Of a DNA stretch of 64,000 nt, positions 23,801 to 35,899 are shown in pieces. The notes below the pieces were generated by a model. The model ran no database searches and was not told the origin of the DNA. It saw nothing but the letters and a program-made list of their open reading frames with translations. This DNA comes from Bryoerythrophyllum caledonicum. Taxonomy: Eukaryota; Streptophyta; Bryopsida; Pottiales; Pottiaceae. The stretch is from the NCBI GenBank assembly GCA_963971425.1, contig OZ020525.1:15940187-16004186 (forward strand), in the 5' to 3' direction. A program made the position numbers and the translations under genes. Every line of letters starts with the position of its first letter. Within the stretch, counting starts at the first letter, position 1.

Positions 23801-25815
23801 TAGTCTAGTGGACAAAAATGACCTGCAAAATATCTAAGAGTGAGAGCTTGTTATTTTTATTTTTGTTTCTTCCCCTTTTTTGTGGATAATATCACATCAT
23901 GCATCAACCCTCCAAATGCGATATAATCAAATATGTCACACCTTGTTTATATCACACTTTTTAGCCAAATGGAGGGTGTGATATCATCAAGGTTGGACTG
24001 TAGTGGAATCTCAAAAGCTTGACTTGTACATTTGTCCTTAGCTGTTCATGGAGCAATTGTTGGTTTGGCTTATGTGTGTGGTACTCTGGTAATTCAACCA
24101 GTAGCATTTCTACAAAAAAGTGATGTTTAGCAGTACAGTAGCTGAAATTCTCTACCTTTTTCCTGCAATTCAAACTCTGTTTGTTTTTGTGCCAAAAATT
24201 TAAAAAATAAAGAATAAAATATTCTTTGCCATTTTATTATTCAAACGTTCAGCCCCTGTCACCAATTCCCGAATCAATTTCTGAAAATTGGCACAAATGC
24301 TACAACCTACACTTTGAAGGAGTTTGGTGAGGACACTGACTGTGGTGGGACCTTGGCATTTCAGTGTCACGAGCTTATTTTGGAGGACATGCCCTTGTCT
24401 CAATGGCATGAAGTCATTTTTCTAGGCCTCTTATTTTGGAGAGTCTAGGAGTTTCTATTGTAAACTTTATGTCAAATTTGGAGCTTGCACCTCCAATTTA
24501 CTCTCAAAGGACCCCCTCCTACATGTGGTAAAAATAGCCGCAAGTATTCTCCCTGAAAAGCTCATGTTCTCAAACTAACATGATCCTATATGGTGTGGCT
24601 TGACATTTATTGGTACTTACATCACCATATAACTCACTTAAATATTCAAGAGTTTAAATTTAGTGTGTTCACCCCTGAATGCAAAAAGACCCAAGGTGGG
24701 CTTCTAGTGATTTCGGGTAGCTTACACCAGTGTCAATTTAGATCATAAAAATTATCATAGATGTGTATGTGTAATAGCTTTGTGGGGAATTCTTTTTCTG
24801 AAACAAATTCACGAAACTTAAGTTATTGAGGTTCAAAGTTTGAAACAGGGAGTGCGAGCAGGGCGGGCGAGGTATTCTAGAGCTAAATATTACTACTCTA
24901 GAGCTAAATATTACTACTCTAGAGCTTGAATAGTGCCACTATAGAGTTGAATAGTGCATTTTTTGTGGTGGGTAGCAATGAAGGAAAGTTCTTGGCAACC
25001 TGCATTATTTTTACTTTAAAACGTAGAGAAATTAAGAATTTCGTCTTTTGAAAAATATTATTTCTATTAATAGAAAGGCATGATAGTTCTATCCACCGTT
25101 CGGATTTTAGATCCAAACAATATTTTTCTGTTTAAAAAATAAAATTTCTTTCGTAAGTAAATGGCTACTTTATATATCCCTTGTCATTGCAAGTTTTCTT
25201 TTCATTTCCTAACACCTTCGTTACTTGTGATTTTTTGCGTGCAATGACCGAACACAAGGTAGAACATAGGTTTATAAAATTTATGCAATGTGTAGTGGAA
25301 AAGTCTGCGAATATCTTGAGTCAAAGTACGATGACCCTGTCCGTGCAAGGAAGAAAAAAACCACATTGCACTTTTCAAATGTATGTATCTTTCATTCCAT
25401 ATGATCAAAGTTTATGAATTTTTTTTAGTGTCACCTTGTAGTAGTTGAATTGAAGATCCTAGAGTTAAAATTGTTTCAACCAATCTTGTAATGTTGCATA
25501 TTAAAGAGGTAGTTTTGAAGTGTTTTTGGTGTGAAATTGTCAAGGAAATTTAGAGGTTAAACAATGAGGTAAATATTGATACATGTCAAGTTAAGTTAGG
25601 AGGTTGGAGAAAACTTACAGTTTATTATTAGCCAAATGCAAAAAATTGTTGACATTTACAGCTTGTGTTTGTATCTAGTAATTTTAGTATTGATACCATA
25701 GTCTATGTACTAGAAAGATGGTATGAGACAAACAACTAGTGTACCAAACAATGGCTAGCTTTGGTTTAACTTGTCATTTTTTGATATACTCGATAGTCAT
25801 CTAATATCATCTTTT
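23801..25815. other. AT-rich intergenic DNA with minor repeats
   Basis: No gene supported. A ~27-bp direct repeat (ACTCTAGAGCTAAATATTACT) occurs near 24,870-24,925. The block near 24,925-25,130 is present in inverted orientation at 28.86-29.06 kb, inside a TTAA element, so it is probably another fragment of that family. Confidence 0.45.
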
Positions 25816-26958
25816 TAGTACACCGTTCACTGAATATAGTGTAGACTAGACTATTTGAAATTTCCTACAGTAATTTCATTAAACGCAAATTAAAGTGGTC
25901 CACTTCAATTTTCCATCCACATCAAATCATGTCCATTAGAAATAGTGTGGCTTGTTTCAAAATAAAACACACGGGAATTGATGTGGATAAGTTTTTACAA
26001 GTTGTACTCAAAACCAAAATTATAATATAATAACATAATAATAACACAATAACATAATAAAATAATAACATAATAATATAATATTATAATAATATAATAA
26101 CATAATAAAATAATATAACATAAGAATATAACATAAGAATGTTAACATAATATTATAATATAATATAACATAATATAATATTAACATAATGATATAATAA
26201 TAACATAAAAATAACATATAATAATAACATAATAACATATAATAATAACATAATAACATATAATAATAACATAATAACATATAATAATAACATAATAACA
26301 TATATTATAATATTAATACTATATATAATAATAACATATATAATAATAACATATTACTACTATATTAATAACCAAAATTGATGTGGTCCACATCAATTTT
26401 GGTTATTAATATAGTAGTAATATGTTATTATTATATATGTTATTATTATATATAGTATTAATATTATAATATATGTTATTATGTTATTATTATATGTTAT
26501 TATGTTATTATTATATGTTATTATGTTATTATTATATGTTATTATGTTATTATTATATGTTATTTTTATGTTATTATTATATCATTATGTTAATATTATA
26601 TTATGTTATATTATATTATAATATTATGTTAACATTCTTATGTTATATTCTTATGTTATATTATTTTATTATGTTATTATATTATTATAATATTATATTA
26701 TTATGTTATTATTTTATTATGTTATTGTGTTATTATTATGTTATTATATTATAATTTTGGTTTTGAGTACAACTTGTAAAAACTTATCCACATCAATTCC
26801 CGTGTGTTTTATTTTGAAACAAGCCACACTATTTCTAAAGGACATGATTTGATGTGGATGGAAAATTGAAGTGGACCACTTTAATTTGCGTTTAATGAAA
26901 TTACTGTAGGAAATTTCAAATAGTCTAGTCTACACTATATTCAGGGAACGGTGTAGTA
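25816..26958. mobile_element. Near-perfect 1.13-kb palindrome (fold-back transposon) with 5-bp target duplication
   Basis: Two arms of about 566 bp (25,821-26,386 and 26,388-26,953) are almost perfect reverse complements around a single unpaired base at 26,387. I found only two mismatches near the outer ends. Outer termini are CACCGTTC and GAACGGTG, and TAGTA occurs directly on both sides (25,816-25,820; 26,954-26,958). Most of each arm is TTATTATG-like simple sequence. It encodes no protein: the two identical 93-aa frames in the arms are low-complexity artefacts. A transcript would form one long double-stranded hairpin. Confidence 0.85.
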
Positions 26959-27768
26959 GCAAAAGTATTAGAGCTACACGAGGAAGAAGAAATAATTTCC
27001 AACGATTTGCACTTGGAACAACACATTTCAATTTCTAATGGTCACATTCTAATGAAGCTAGTACTGTGTCACATATTCATTGAATATTTGAGAAATTTGT
27101 GATCAAAAGTAACATCATAGGAACCCACCCAAAATGGCAAATATGCCATCCACAATAAATATGAGAGTCGTACATGCTCTTTTACAAAATCATATTGAAG
27201 GGGCACCTAGATTGATGGAAGGACAACCACAACCGACTCATTTACAATGACTTACACATCATGACGGCACTTGTGATTGCAACTCGTGGAATGCGACATG
27301 TGGATTTTCGGTGGCCCTATAGATATGACAATAGGTTTTGACAAAGCAGATGGGACACTGTGAAGAAGCCCTTGCTTGTACAATTGTCCATCGAGTAAAC
27401 TTGTCGTACTTCCACCTTTTCCAACAATCATTACTGCTATTGGTTGTGGCCATTTACGGTAAAGAGTAATCTCAAAATGGGCTTTAGCAAGTCCCGAGCA
27501 GATTCACATGATTACAAATTTTGTTCTGAATTTTTGCAATTTTTTTATGAGGATGTAGGAAGGTGAGAGCTCTGTGGGAATATTGTTTCTATTTTGGTGG
27601 ACCTGTAAAATAAAGTAATGGCATCTGAAGTGCTTTTTGTCAAAGTTCCTAGTTTGTTTTTTGGCTATGCCCTTCTACTAGATGTGAATTTGATTAGAGA
27701 AGCACATAATATGGTTTGATTTTAGGTTTTTAAAAAAAGACCCTTTTATAGTGGAAAACTTTTATTCT
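26959..27768. other. AT-rich intergenic DNA, no gene seen
   Basis: No supported coding frame, RNA gene or repeat end. Confidence 0.45.
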
Positions 27769-28191
27769 TAACGTCAAAATACCTTAAACCGACACTTTAG
27801 TGATTCTGTGTTTCAAAAGTTGAGATTTAATTGCAAAAAAAATATGCTTGGGTAGAGAAATAAGGTTCTGATTTGTGGGAGAATTTTTTTTTGAAAACAA
27901 CGTTGTAGATTGTGAGAAAAAAGAAAGAAAGTGGGTTTCCTCCAATCAACCCTAAAGCGACCAGGTTTAGTGACAAAATCAAACCTTAAAAGCACATTAA
28001 ACCGTCACCTCTATCCCACCAAACCGCCAGCTCCATCCAACTCCATCCTTGCATTCATTGGTGGGCTTGGAATAGACTTGGAATGTTTCTGACAGAAATT
28101 ATGACAAAAAACGAGAGGAAGAAATCCGGTTTTGACGAGGTCTGCAGTGTCGCTTCAGGGTTGAGTGTCGGTTTAAGGTATTTTGACGTTA
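27769..28191. mobile_element. Fold-back MITE with 29-bp terminal inverted repeats
   Basis: The left end TAACGTCAAAATACCTTAAA continues into CCGACACT and is matched in inverted orientation by the right end (AGTGTCGGTTTAAGG...GACGTTA). The ~420-bp interior is non-coding. No clear target duplication was seen. Confidence 0.65.
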
Positions 28192-28409
28192 GCAAGGTGC
28201 AAGAAAAACCTTTTCACTTCTACATAACTAGTAGTGACTTTTTAATTTTCTTTATTTTTTCAACCTTCAAGAACTTGAAGTTTAAACCTTTGTTTTGAAT
28301 GTTTGGATTTTTAGTTTATGTGAAAATAAACCCATGAGAAAATTAAAATGTGTTTTCGCCTTTTCATAGATTTACCACATTTAGATATATATATTTGAAA
28401 ATGCTTCAC

Positions 28410-29287
28410 TTAACCTCTAAAGGGCCAAGCCTTGTGCTTCACCAAAACCACCCCAAAACTGCCACTTTGACATGAGATATTATTAGACTATTTGAAACAT
28501 CATTTTACTATTTCCAACCGTAGGATCTTCAAGTTAGCTACTAAAAGAAGACACCAATAAAATTTCGTATGAGTTGACCGTGCGGATTGTAAGATACATG
28601 CATTTGAAGAGTGCAAAATTGTTTTTTTCCACTGTGCCCGAATAGGTCCAACGTACTTTAGCTCAATATAATGGCATATTTTTCCACTACACATTGCATA
28701 AGCTCAACGGTTCTATGTTCAACCTTGTGTTAAGTCATCGCACGCCAGAAATTACAAGTAATGGAGGTATATATGATAAGAAAAATGGACGTGCAATGAC
28801 TAGGGGTACTAAAAGTGGCCCTTTACTTTGGAAAGAAATTTTAGTTATTTATTAGAGAAATAATTGCTGGATCTAAAATCCAAACAGTGAATAGAATTAT
28901 CATGATTTATTCTAACGATATAATTTTCTTCAAAGAAAGTAAGATCCTTAATTTTTATGCGTTTTTAAGCGAAAACAATGAAGGTTGTCAAGAACTTTCC
29001 TTCACCCTACTAGCTGCCTAAAAAAAGCGCAATTGTCAATTCTATAGTAGTGCTATTCATCTCTATAGTACCTTGCCTAGCTGCCAAAAAGAACATGCTT
29101 TTATTATTTAAAGAATGATAATTTTTCCCCTGAAAGTCCAAAAAAGGAAGAACTAATTTTCTGCAAACATAACCCATATTTCTATTCTCACTAAAACTTT
29201 CAAGAAGTTATCTTCAAAAATGAATTTTAGGAACCTGCCCAAAATTGATTTGTACCCCATAGGTACAAATGGTCCTTTAGGGGTTAA
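28410..29287. mobile_element. TTAA-flanked non-autonomous element, copy f (878 bp)
   Basis: Left end TTAA-CCTCTAAAGGGCC, right end GGTCCTTTAGGGG-TTAA: the two ends pair over about 13 bp. The interior has family phrases (ATTGTAAGAT, CAAAACTGCC) and no coding frame. Confidence 0.7.
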
Positions 29288-29681
29288 AAATTGGTGCAGA
29301 AGGAATTAACATCATATGTATCATAATGGTATATTGTTTTAAACGTTTGAAATGCCAATAGCTAACGATAAGTGAAGTCAAATTTTGTTGATTCTCTTAA
29401 TGCATGGAGATTTTTTTCTTCATTAATTCAAACAATATAATCTTCTAATCAGTGTGATTAGATGATATGGAAAATTGCAAGCATGTATTCATTGTAGTAT
29501 GGATTAGACCTTTAGTCCATATGACCACTTTTTTTGAACCTTGTTCATTTAAAGTATGAATTTTCATGCAAGATTATATCGATTGGACATTCTATGTCCA
29601 TCAAAAGCAACTTAAAAGGGAAAAATCAAATTAAGTATTGACAATGTAGGAAAGTCCCTAGATACTAACTTGGATTAATCC

Positions 29682-31557
29682 TTAATCCTTAAAGGTCTGG
29701 GCATTTTTCCCATCAAGAAACACATCAAAACTGCCACTATCAAAAAGTTGTAAGAAAATATAATTTTGAAGTAAGACTTTGGGCTTTCAACCATAAGATC
29801 TTGAAACAAACTTCTGTATATAATTACCATATTGTTTTGGCTGCAATCCAGAACACAAATATGATGATAATAGTGTTTGAAGTTAACAAAATGGTATACT
29901 TTCTTCCCTGCGTCGAGTAAAACAACATACTTTGATTTCAATTCGTGTCAAATTTTTGCACTACAAAAGGTCTAAATCCTATACCATTGTATTAGCCCCT
30001 AAATTTCTTTGACAATTTTGCACCAAATGCACTTCAAAATTGCTAGTTTTAGTGTAATGAGTGAGGAAGGAACATAAAACATTTGTTTCTAATTTTAGCG
30101 GTAGGATCTCAATAAAGACTTACTAAACAACATACTCACAAAATTTCATAATCTTTGACCGCACGGATTGTAAGATTATAGTGTTTGAAGTAGAAAAAAG
30201 GTTCATTTTCTTCCCTGGGTTTAGTGGATCAACATACTTTGACTTCACTTGGTGTCAAATATTTGCACTACACAAGGTCTAAATTCATTTACATCATGAT
30301 AAAGATGATACTAATTCCTTGTACACCAACTTTTAGAGGTAGAGGTGGGGTGTAGCGTATTCAAAAAAATTGTGCAAGTAGTGGAGGTTCAAAATAATGT
30401 CAATTCATGTTGTATTTTTTTGTGAACTTAGTATGTTTTAGAATGAGAATCCAAATGGTCAATGCAAAGGTTCACACCACATAATGCTATGGAAAAAATA
30501 AAAAGTGAAAAATAAGAAGATCTCGAAGTTTAATGTGGAATAGATAAAGTTTTTTGGTACCTTGCCCGACAATGTGTGACAATGTGTGAATTTTTTTGAC
30601 TTGGATTTATATGCCTTCTTTTTCCACTGAAGACAAGAGATTATTTTTTGACAATATGAACGGAAATATTATTATTTTCTAGAACTGAAAATCTCACGTT
30701 CAATAGAGTGTCCTAGCAAAAGTTTTGGAGTTGCCCGACGTGCCCGCTTTCCCCATTTGAACTTCAAAACCCTCTAAAATTTTCATTAAATGTTGGATTG
30801 AGGAAAAATTGGACTCACACAAAGCTTTTGATAATCATCTTCAGTAAAAATTTCAAAGAAAAACGTTTTAAATTGACACCACAGGAACCTGCCGGAACCT
30901 TCTAGAGTCCCCCGAGGGGACTCTTGGAAATTTAGGGGTTAAGCATGAAATTAGTTCCTTACAAACTAATTCTTAGAGATAGAGAAAGGGCGTGCATATT
31001 CAAAACAAGTATACAAGCAAGGATGGTTCAGAAATTACCAATTCCCGTTTTATTTTTTTGCAAACTGAATATGTTAAAAAATGACAATCAAAGTGGTCAA
31101 TGAGAAGATTTCCACCACATTTTGTTTTCAAAAAAATAAAAAGTGAAAAATATAAAGATCTCTAGATTTTATGAAGAGAAGATTTTATGTAGAAAAGAAG
31201 AAGTTTTTTGGTACCTTGCCCAACAATGTGTGAAAATGTTTGACTTGGGTTGAAATGTTTATTTACACTAAAGACAAGAATTTTTCTGACACCTTCAAAG
31301 AAAGTAATATTCACTATGTGTATGAAAAATTGAAACTTCTAGCTAAATGATTGGAGCTCCCTAAAGTCTCCAATTTGACTTTGAAGGTTAATAGCCTTCA
31401 TATTATGAATCCCAAATATAATAAAAATTCCACAAAGCTCTTACTAGGGACATTCTAGTATATAAGCTCTTAAAAAAAAAAGTTTTTTTTTTTGAATTTT
31501 AGGAACCTACCCAAAATGAAAAACGTCTCCAAAGGTTTTTGGACCTTTAGGGGTTAA
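29682..31557. mobile_element. TTAA-flanked element, outer copy g, split by copy c
   Basis: It starts TTAA-TCCTTAAAGGTC and ends GGACCTTTAGGGG-TTAA. Removing the nested copy (29,992-30,942) leaves about 925 bp, the usual family length. The two halves then align with copy b across the junction (GGTCTAAATCC...TTAAGCATGA). This establishes the order of insertion. Confidence 0.75.
29992..30942. mobile_element. TTAA-flanked element, nested copy c (951 bp)
   Basis: It starts TTAG-CCCCTAAATTTC and ends GAAATTTAGGGG-TTAA. It sits exactly at a TTAA that is uninterrupted in copy b (about 1,597) and in reverse copy d. After insertion the TTAA is present on both sides, the left one mutated to TTAG. This is direct empty-site evidence for TTAA duplication. 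Confidence 0.8.
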
Positions 31558-33323
31558 AGGTTTGTGGAAGACCATATATATTATTATGTATTTTACTTTT
31601 AGAATACAAAAAATATATTAAAATTTAGCAAGAGATACACCTTGAAAATGAAGACTCATTTTTGGAATTGAAGACTCTTTTTGTTGAATACACCTTGAAA
31701 ATGAAGAGTCATTTTGACATTTGAATGCTAGCATCTTTATTTGGAAGTCATTTTGATATTTGAACCTTTTCGTGTTCAAATACAACATCATACATGTAGA
31801 ATACATGACCATTTGACAACTTCTCAAACATGTACTAGTAGGTGCATTGACGATCTAAATTTGAACTCCCACGTGTCATTGAATACAAATACAAACTTTT
31901 GTAACTATTGTATACATCAATTCTCACACCTTGTATATCAAATACACATGAGACATCATGTTGCAACCCAAATGTGGCTCTTTAGACTTTTAAGGGTTGA
32001 GATCTCATGGGCGGGTACGATAACAAGAATATCCTTTGGCCTTTTCCACTCTTTACACTAAAATGGGTAGTTTTGAAGAATTTTTGGTGAAAGTAGTAGA
32101 GGATTTCTAAAATCAAAAGTGAACCTCGACTCCACCACGTCTATGCCAACTTAAGCATCTTGTAATGTGATTAAAAAAAGGTTAACTTCCTCAGTAACCC
32201 TTTAGCGCCGATGAACTTCAGAAGGCTTCACAAGACATCTACACACACAGTACATTTCACTATTTAACCCACTTCACATATACACAAAAACAACCACCTC
32301 GGCACTAAAAGGTTAAATTTACACAAATATTTTGAATGAGTTTTGTACGCAACCGACATTGCTGATGTGTTTCCAAAACACAAGGTTTATCTTGCATGTG
32401 CATTCAGAGCAGGTCTTCTGGTTGCTTCCAGAGAATGTCAACAAAAGTGGGGGTAAGGTGAAGAAGCCCATAACCACTCCAACAAAGAATGCCGCCTTTT
32501 GCAACTATTGCGTAAAATATCAAATATTTAAGGTGATATAAAACAAGGTTTAAAGATCAATTCAACTACAATCACATTTTCTGTTATAAACTAAAGAATT
32601 TCCAAAGGATATTCTGGAAAAATCTCCAAAAACTTCGACAGACATGTCTCCTACTAACCACCGAGGTGATCTATTATATCCAAGAATCACCTGGTAATCT
32701 ATTATATCAAACAAGGGTAGTCCCCAACGAAGTAAATATATATATTTGGGTATCACCTAACAAGGTCTCGTGCCTAGGTTTTGGCTTCTCACATTATCAC
32801 CTGTTTTCTTTTATAAAAAAAAAGATGCACAATGTCACGCAACACGTCACATTTTCATTCTATTTTTCATGCACGCTCATTTACTAGCACATTGTTTGAA
32901 TACATTACCAAATTTATATAGTTATTACCAAGTTATACATTGCAATCATGGCACTCTCACCTCATTTCCACAACCGCTATTATAAGAAATGGTGTTGAAA
33001 ATGCGCGTCCACAACCAATGAAAAGCGAATAGCCATGAATTTCCTGAGCAGAGAAATCCTAAGTCCATAATCTGTGGCCAATCATCAACATATCATCACA
33101 AAGTTGTAAAAATATAAATGAACTACACTCCGATAAGTTCAATAGAATGAAAAAAACCAACATCTCACATCTACAACTTGGTCATTCAGGACAGCAAAAC
33201 TTCAATCCAAGCACACGACGGATAAAACAATCTCATTTCAAGTACAGTATCAAAAGTGTAAATGAGATTGTAAATGGCAAATTCTTTGAAGAGGGCTATT
33301 CCATACCTTCCCTACCATGGTGC
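31558..33323. other. Intergenic repeats and TTAA-type MITEs, no gene seen
   Basis: A 123-bp MITE at 32,194-32,316 has ends CCCTTTAGCGCCGA and, inverted, CCTTTTAGTGCCGA next to TTAA. The 31.56-32.0 kb part shares phrases (GTTCAAATACAACATCATAC) with the 18.4- and 36.4-36.85-kb elements. No coding sequence supported up to the TTC4 stop at 33,324. Confidence 0.5.
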
Positions 33324-35754
33324 TCACGGAAGGGACCATCCGCCTGAAAGAAATGTTTTATGAAAGCTGGTTCCAGTTGCAACAACAAAGAACACTGCAA
33401 ACACACAGCAACATCATGTTAGGGACTGAACTGCCAAGCATATCATAACATGAGATAAAATGATTCTGACAATGTGAGACGGTCAAGTCATGCTTGTTGG
33501 AGCTACACAACTTACTAAAAAATTCCAGCATAAGTGACTATACCTGGAATCCCCGAAATGATATGATCAGGACGGGATAAAATTGAATGTAGAGTTGCTC
33601 TTTCCTCCACTTTCACCCAACGTTGCTTCTTGTAATCTATGAACAAATAATTTGGATTATTTTCAAAACCATGCGCTATCAAAGAGAAAGGATTCAAATC
33701 AGCCATCTGTTGGAAATTGCTGATGGACAAAAACCAACCAGGAAATTATGTTGCAAGCAAGAAAAGGGGGGAAAAAATGGTCTCACCATCACTATCATCA
33801 TCATCGTTATTCGTATCCTTGAATTGCCCCGCCACATCATTCTCCAAGAGCCAGCGTACCACTTGTTTCCTTGAAAGAGGTCTTCCAGCATTGGACTACA
33901 AAATACACCACCAAGTAACCATAACTAATTTGATACCACACAATCCCTGTTAACCCTTAAACGCTGGTGGCAACATGCTTTTCCCAAACGTCCTTTTGGG
34001 AATCCCTCTTCAGTTGATTTTCTATCTTTTTAATTTAAAGTGGAGCAATGAATTAAGCACGGAAGATGGGCATACCAGATAATAAAGCTCCACCCGTTTT
34101 CGTGTGTACTCATGCCTTGTATCCCAACCTAAGCTGGGTGCGCCAGCACCATAGGCGTTTCCATCATTAAGGAGACCACAGCATTTTTAGTTCACCCGCC
34201 CACAGACAAGAATGTAATGAATCTGTACAACCATACTCTCCCATGTGTTGTCCCCACATTCAATGAAGCCACTCAAATACTAGGACATGGGTCTAACAAT
34301 AACATGGAACAAGGGCAAACAGGGTAATATAATCTCTAAATATTCAGACCATAGATAGGTACAAACAACAGACAGCATTGGAGTAAGTCTTTCAGGAGAG
34401 TAAGAACTTGTAGGTTTGAAAAAGGATATGATGTCCATGTGCCCGGCAAATGTGTCCATCTCAAAGAAGTCTTGGATGAAATCGGAAACCATTACCTCCG
34501 CATGAACGAAGAGGGCTGGCCAATGCACCATCGCACTCTTGTCTACCCACGGCTTTCGGCCCTCAGTTAAATGGTTGTATGTTGCCTTGCCTATTTTCAC
34601 ATTTCTTCCCTCCAGCAATGTGGCCAGTTTCTGCATTAGATCGATATTCAAACTTAGCACAAGTAAATAAGATATACCTCTCAACCAATATACTTAGCAT
34701 AAGAATTCGACAAACCTCGGCTCTTTCAAGCGCTTCTAGATCACGTTTTTTCTTGGCATCTTCCTCATCCTGTATCGCTTTAGCTTGGTCTCCGATTTTT
34801 TTAAGTTCAATGTTTGAGGAATCAAGTTGCAAACCTCTTTCAGCAATATCCAATGCCTCTGGAATCAACTTCAGAGCTAAGGCAGCTTTAGCACCGCGAA
34901 AGTAGGCCTGCATAATAAAGAAATACAGGATCACCTCAGCAAGCATTTCACCAAAACAACACAGGAATGAAAAGCCTTGAGACTTCATAACCTTGTTTGG
35001 AAATACACAAGAATATGCCCATTGAGACTCCAACTATTCAGTAAAATGGCATTGATACTCAGACTTGGGTTATCAATATTGATACTTAAAAACAACGTGC
35101 AGAGCTTCACTGACAAAAAGAAGATAGGAAGTCAGAGGGAATGTATGCACACCTTAAGGTTGGCTTGGTTGAGTTTGATAGCTTCTTCGGCATCCTCATA
35201 AGCTCGCCGATTGTTTCCAAGAAGTAGATTGACATGCGCCCGGTTGGCGTAGCACACCGAATTGTGTTGCGGGTCTGAGATATTCTGGATGATGGCCTTT
35301 GAGTAGCAATCTACAGCTTCTGTGTAATGTTTCTTCCCCATTTTAACAAATTTATTACCTTCTTCCTGCAAACGACAAAAGCGTGTGTATGTGTAAGACA
35401 TCAAAAAATAGGACGTAACATAACCTTGCAAAAAGCATACAACAAGCCGATGTGCTCTCTTACACTGTAGATGACTAAAACTTAAAATCGACGTGCAAAC
35501 TGTTAATTCTAGAGCTTCCACTAAACCTCTATATAAAAACCGAATCCATGTTCAGGAACGAAAATCTCCTAGGTTTCAAACTGAAAACTACAGAGCCATT
35601 CACCTGCAAGATGTAGTAGTACAAGAAAAGGAAAAGCATGGGTTCTCACCTTGTACTCAATCGAAGAGCTTTCCTTTAAAGCCTCAATGGCATCCCAATC
35701 CGCCTTCTCCGCATCCGTCTCTGCAGTCATGCCCTCGGGCATAAACAGCGCCAT
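33324..35754 (-). CDS. TTC4: TTC4/Cns1-type TPR co-chaperone, 8 exons
   Basis: Proposed exons (minus): 35754-35650, 35365-35153, 34907-34716, 34630-34430, 34156-34076, 33895-33787, 33675-33544, 33394-33324. All phases agree and give 367 aa, the usual TTC4 length. The N-terminus (MALFMPEGMTAETDAEKADW) leads into a three-unit TPR block (exons 2-3; EEGNKFVKMGKKHYTEAVDCY, CYANRAHVNLLLGN, AALALKLIPEALDIAERGLQ). Next come a charged helix and the C-terminal domain (HEYTRKRVELYYL, DYKKQRWVKVEE, RPDHIISGIPVFFVV). In the family the TPR block holds the C-terminal EEVD tails of Hsp90/Hsp70 as a cytosolic and nuclear co-chaperone. Seven introns are GT-AG or AT-AC; intron 4 is U12 AT-AC. The exon 6-7 join uses the acceptor before 33,675, which keeps the frame. 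Confidence 0.88.
34157..34429 (-). other. U12-type AT-AC intron in TTC4
   Basis: On the minus strand exon 4 ends ...ATGGACATC and the intron begins ATATCCTTT, the U12 5' splice consensus. Near its end is TCCTTAAT, a match to the U12 branch site, with the acceptor AC 10 bases after the branch A. Splicing joins ...GHMDI to AYGAGAPSLGWDT in phase. No GT-AG pair joins these exons in frame with the family sequence. Confidence 0.85.
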
Positions 35755-35806
35755 GATAGTTCAACTCCAACAACCTGGATACTCCACCCAAATTGCTGCA
35801 GCGCCT

Positions 35807-35840
35807 AAAACCCTAAACCCTAAACCCTCAACCCTCAACC
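35807..35840 (+). promoter_or_regulatory. Telo-box cluster upstream of TTC4
   Basis: Three consecutive ACCCTAA-type units (AAAACCCTAAACCCTAAACC and continuing) lie about 55 bp upstream of the TTC4 start codon, in its presumed 5' UTR or core promoter. Telo-boxes are common in plant promoters of ribosome- and growth-related genes. Imperfect repeats of the surrounding segment (CTGCAGC...CGCCTAAAA at about 35,797, 35,947 and 36,107) extend upstream. Confidence 0.6.
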
Positions 35841-35899
35841 GGTTCGGTTGGTTTCTCCACTACTCCTCAAAAAACGAAGAATAGTTGTATTCTAAGCTT

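Noticed and set aside
26020..26754. Two identical 93-aa frames, Leu/Tyr/Cys-rich and membrane-like
   Set aside because: They are the two arms of the palindrome, made of TTATTATG-type simple sequence; low complexity, no start context or family.
23602..26958. CRISPR-like or satellite array in the AT-rich region
   Set aside because: Repeats are inverted, not regularly spaced direct repeats, and the context is a plant nuclear genome.
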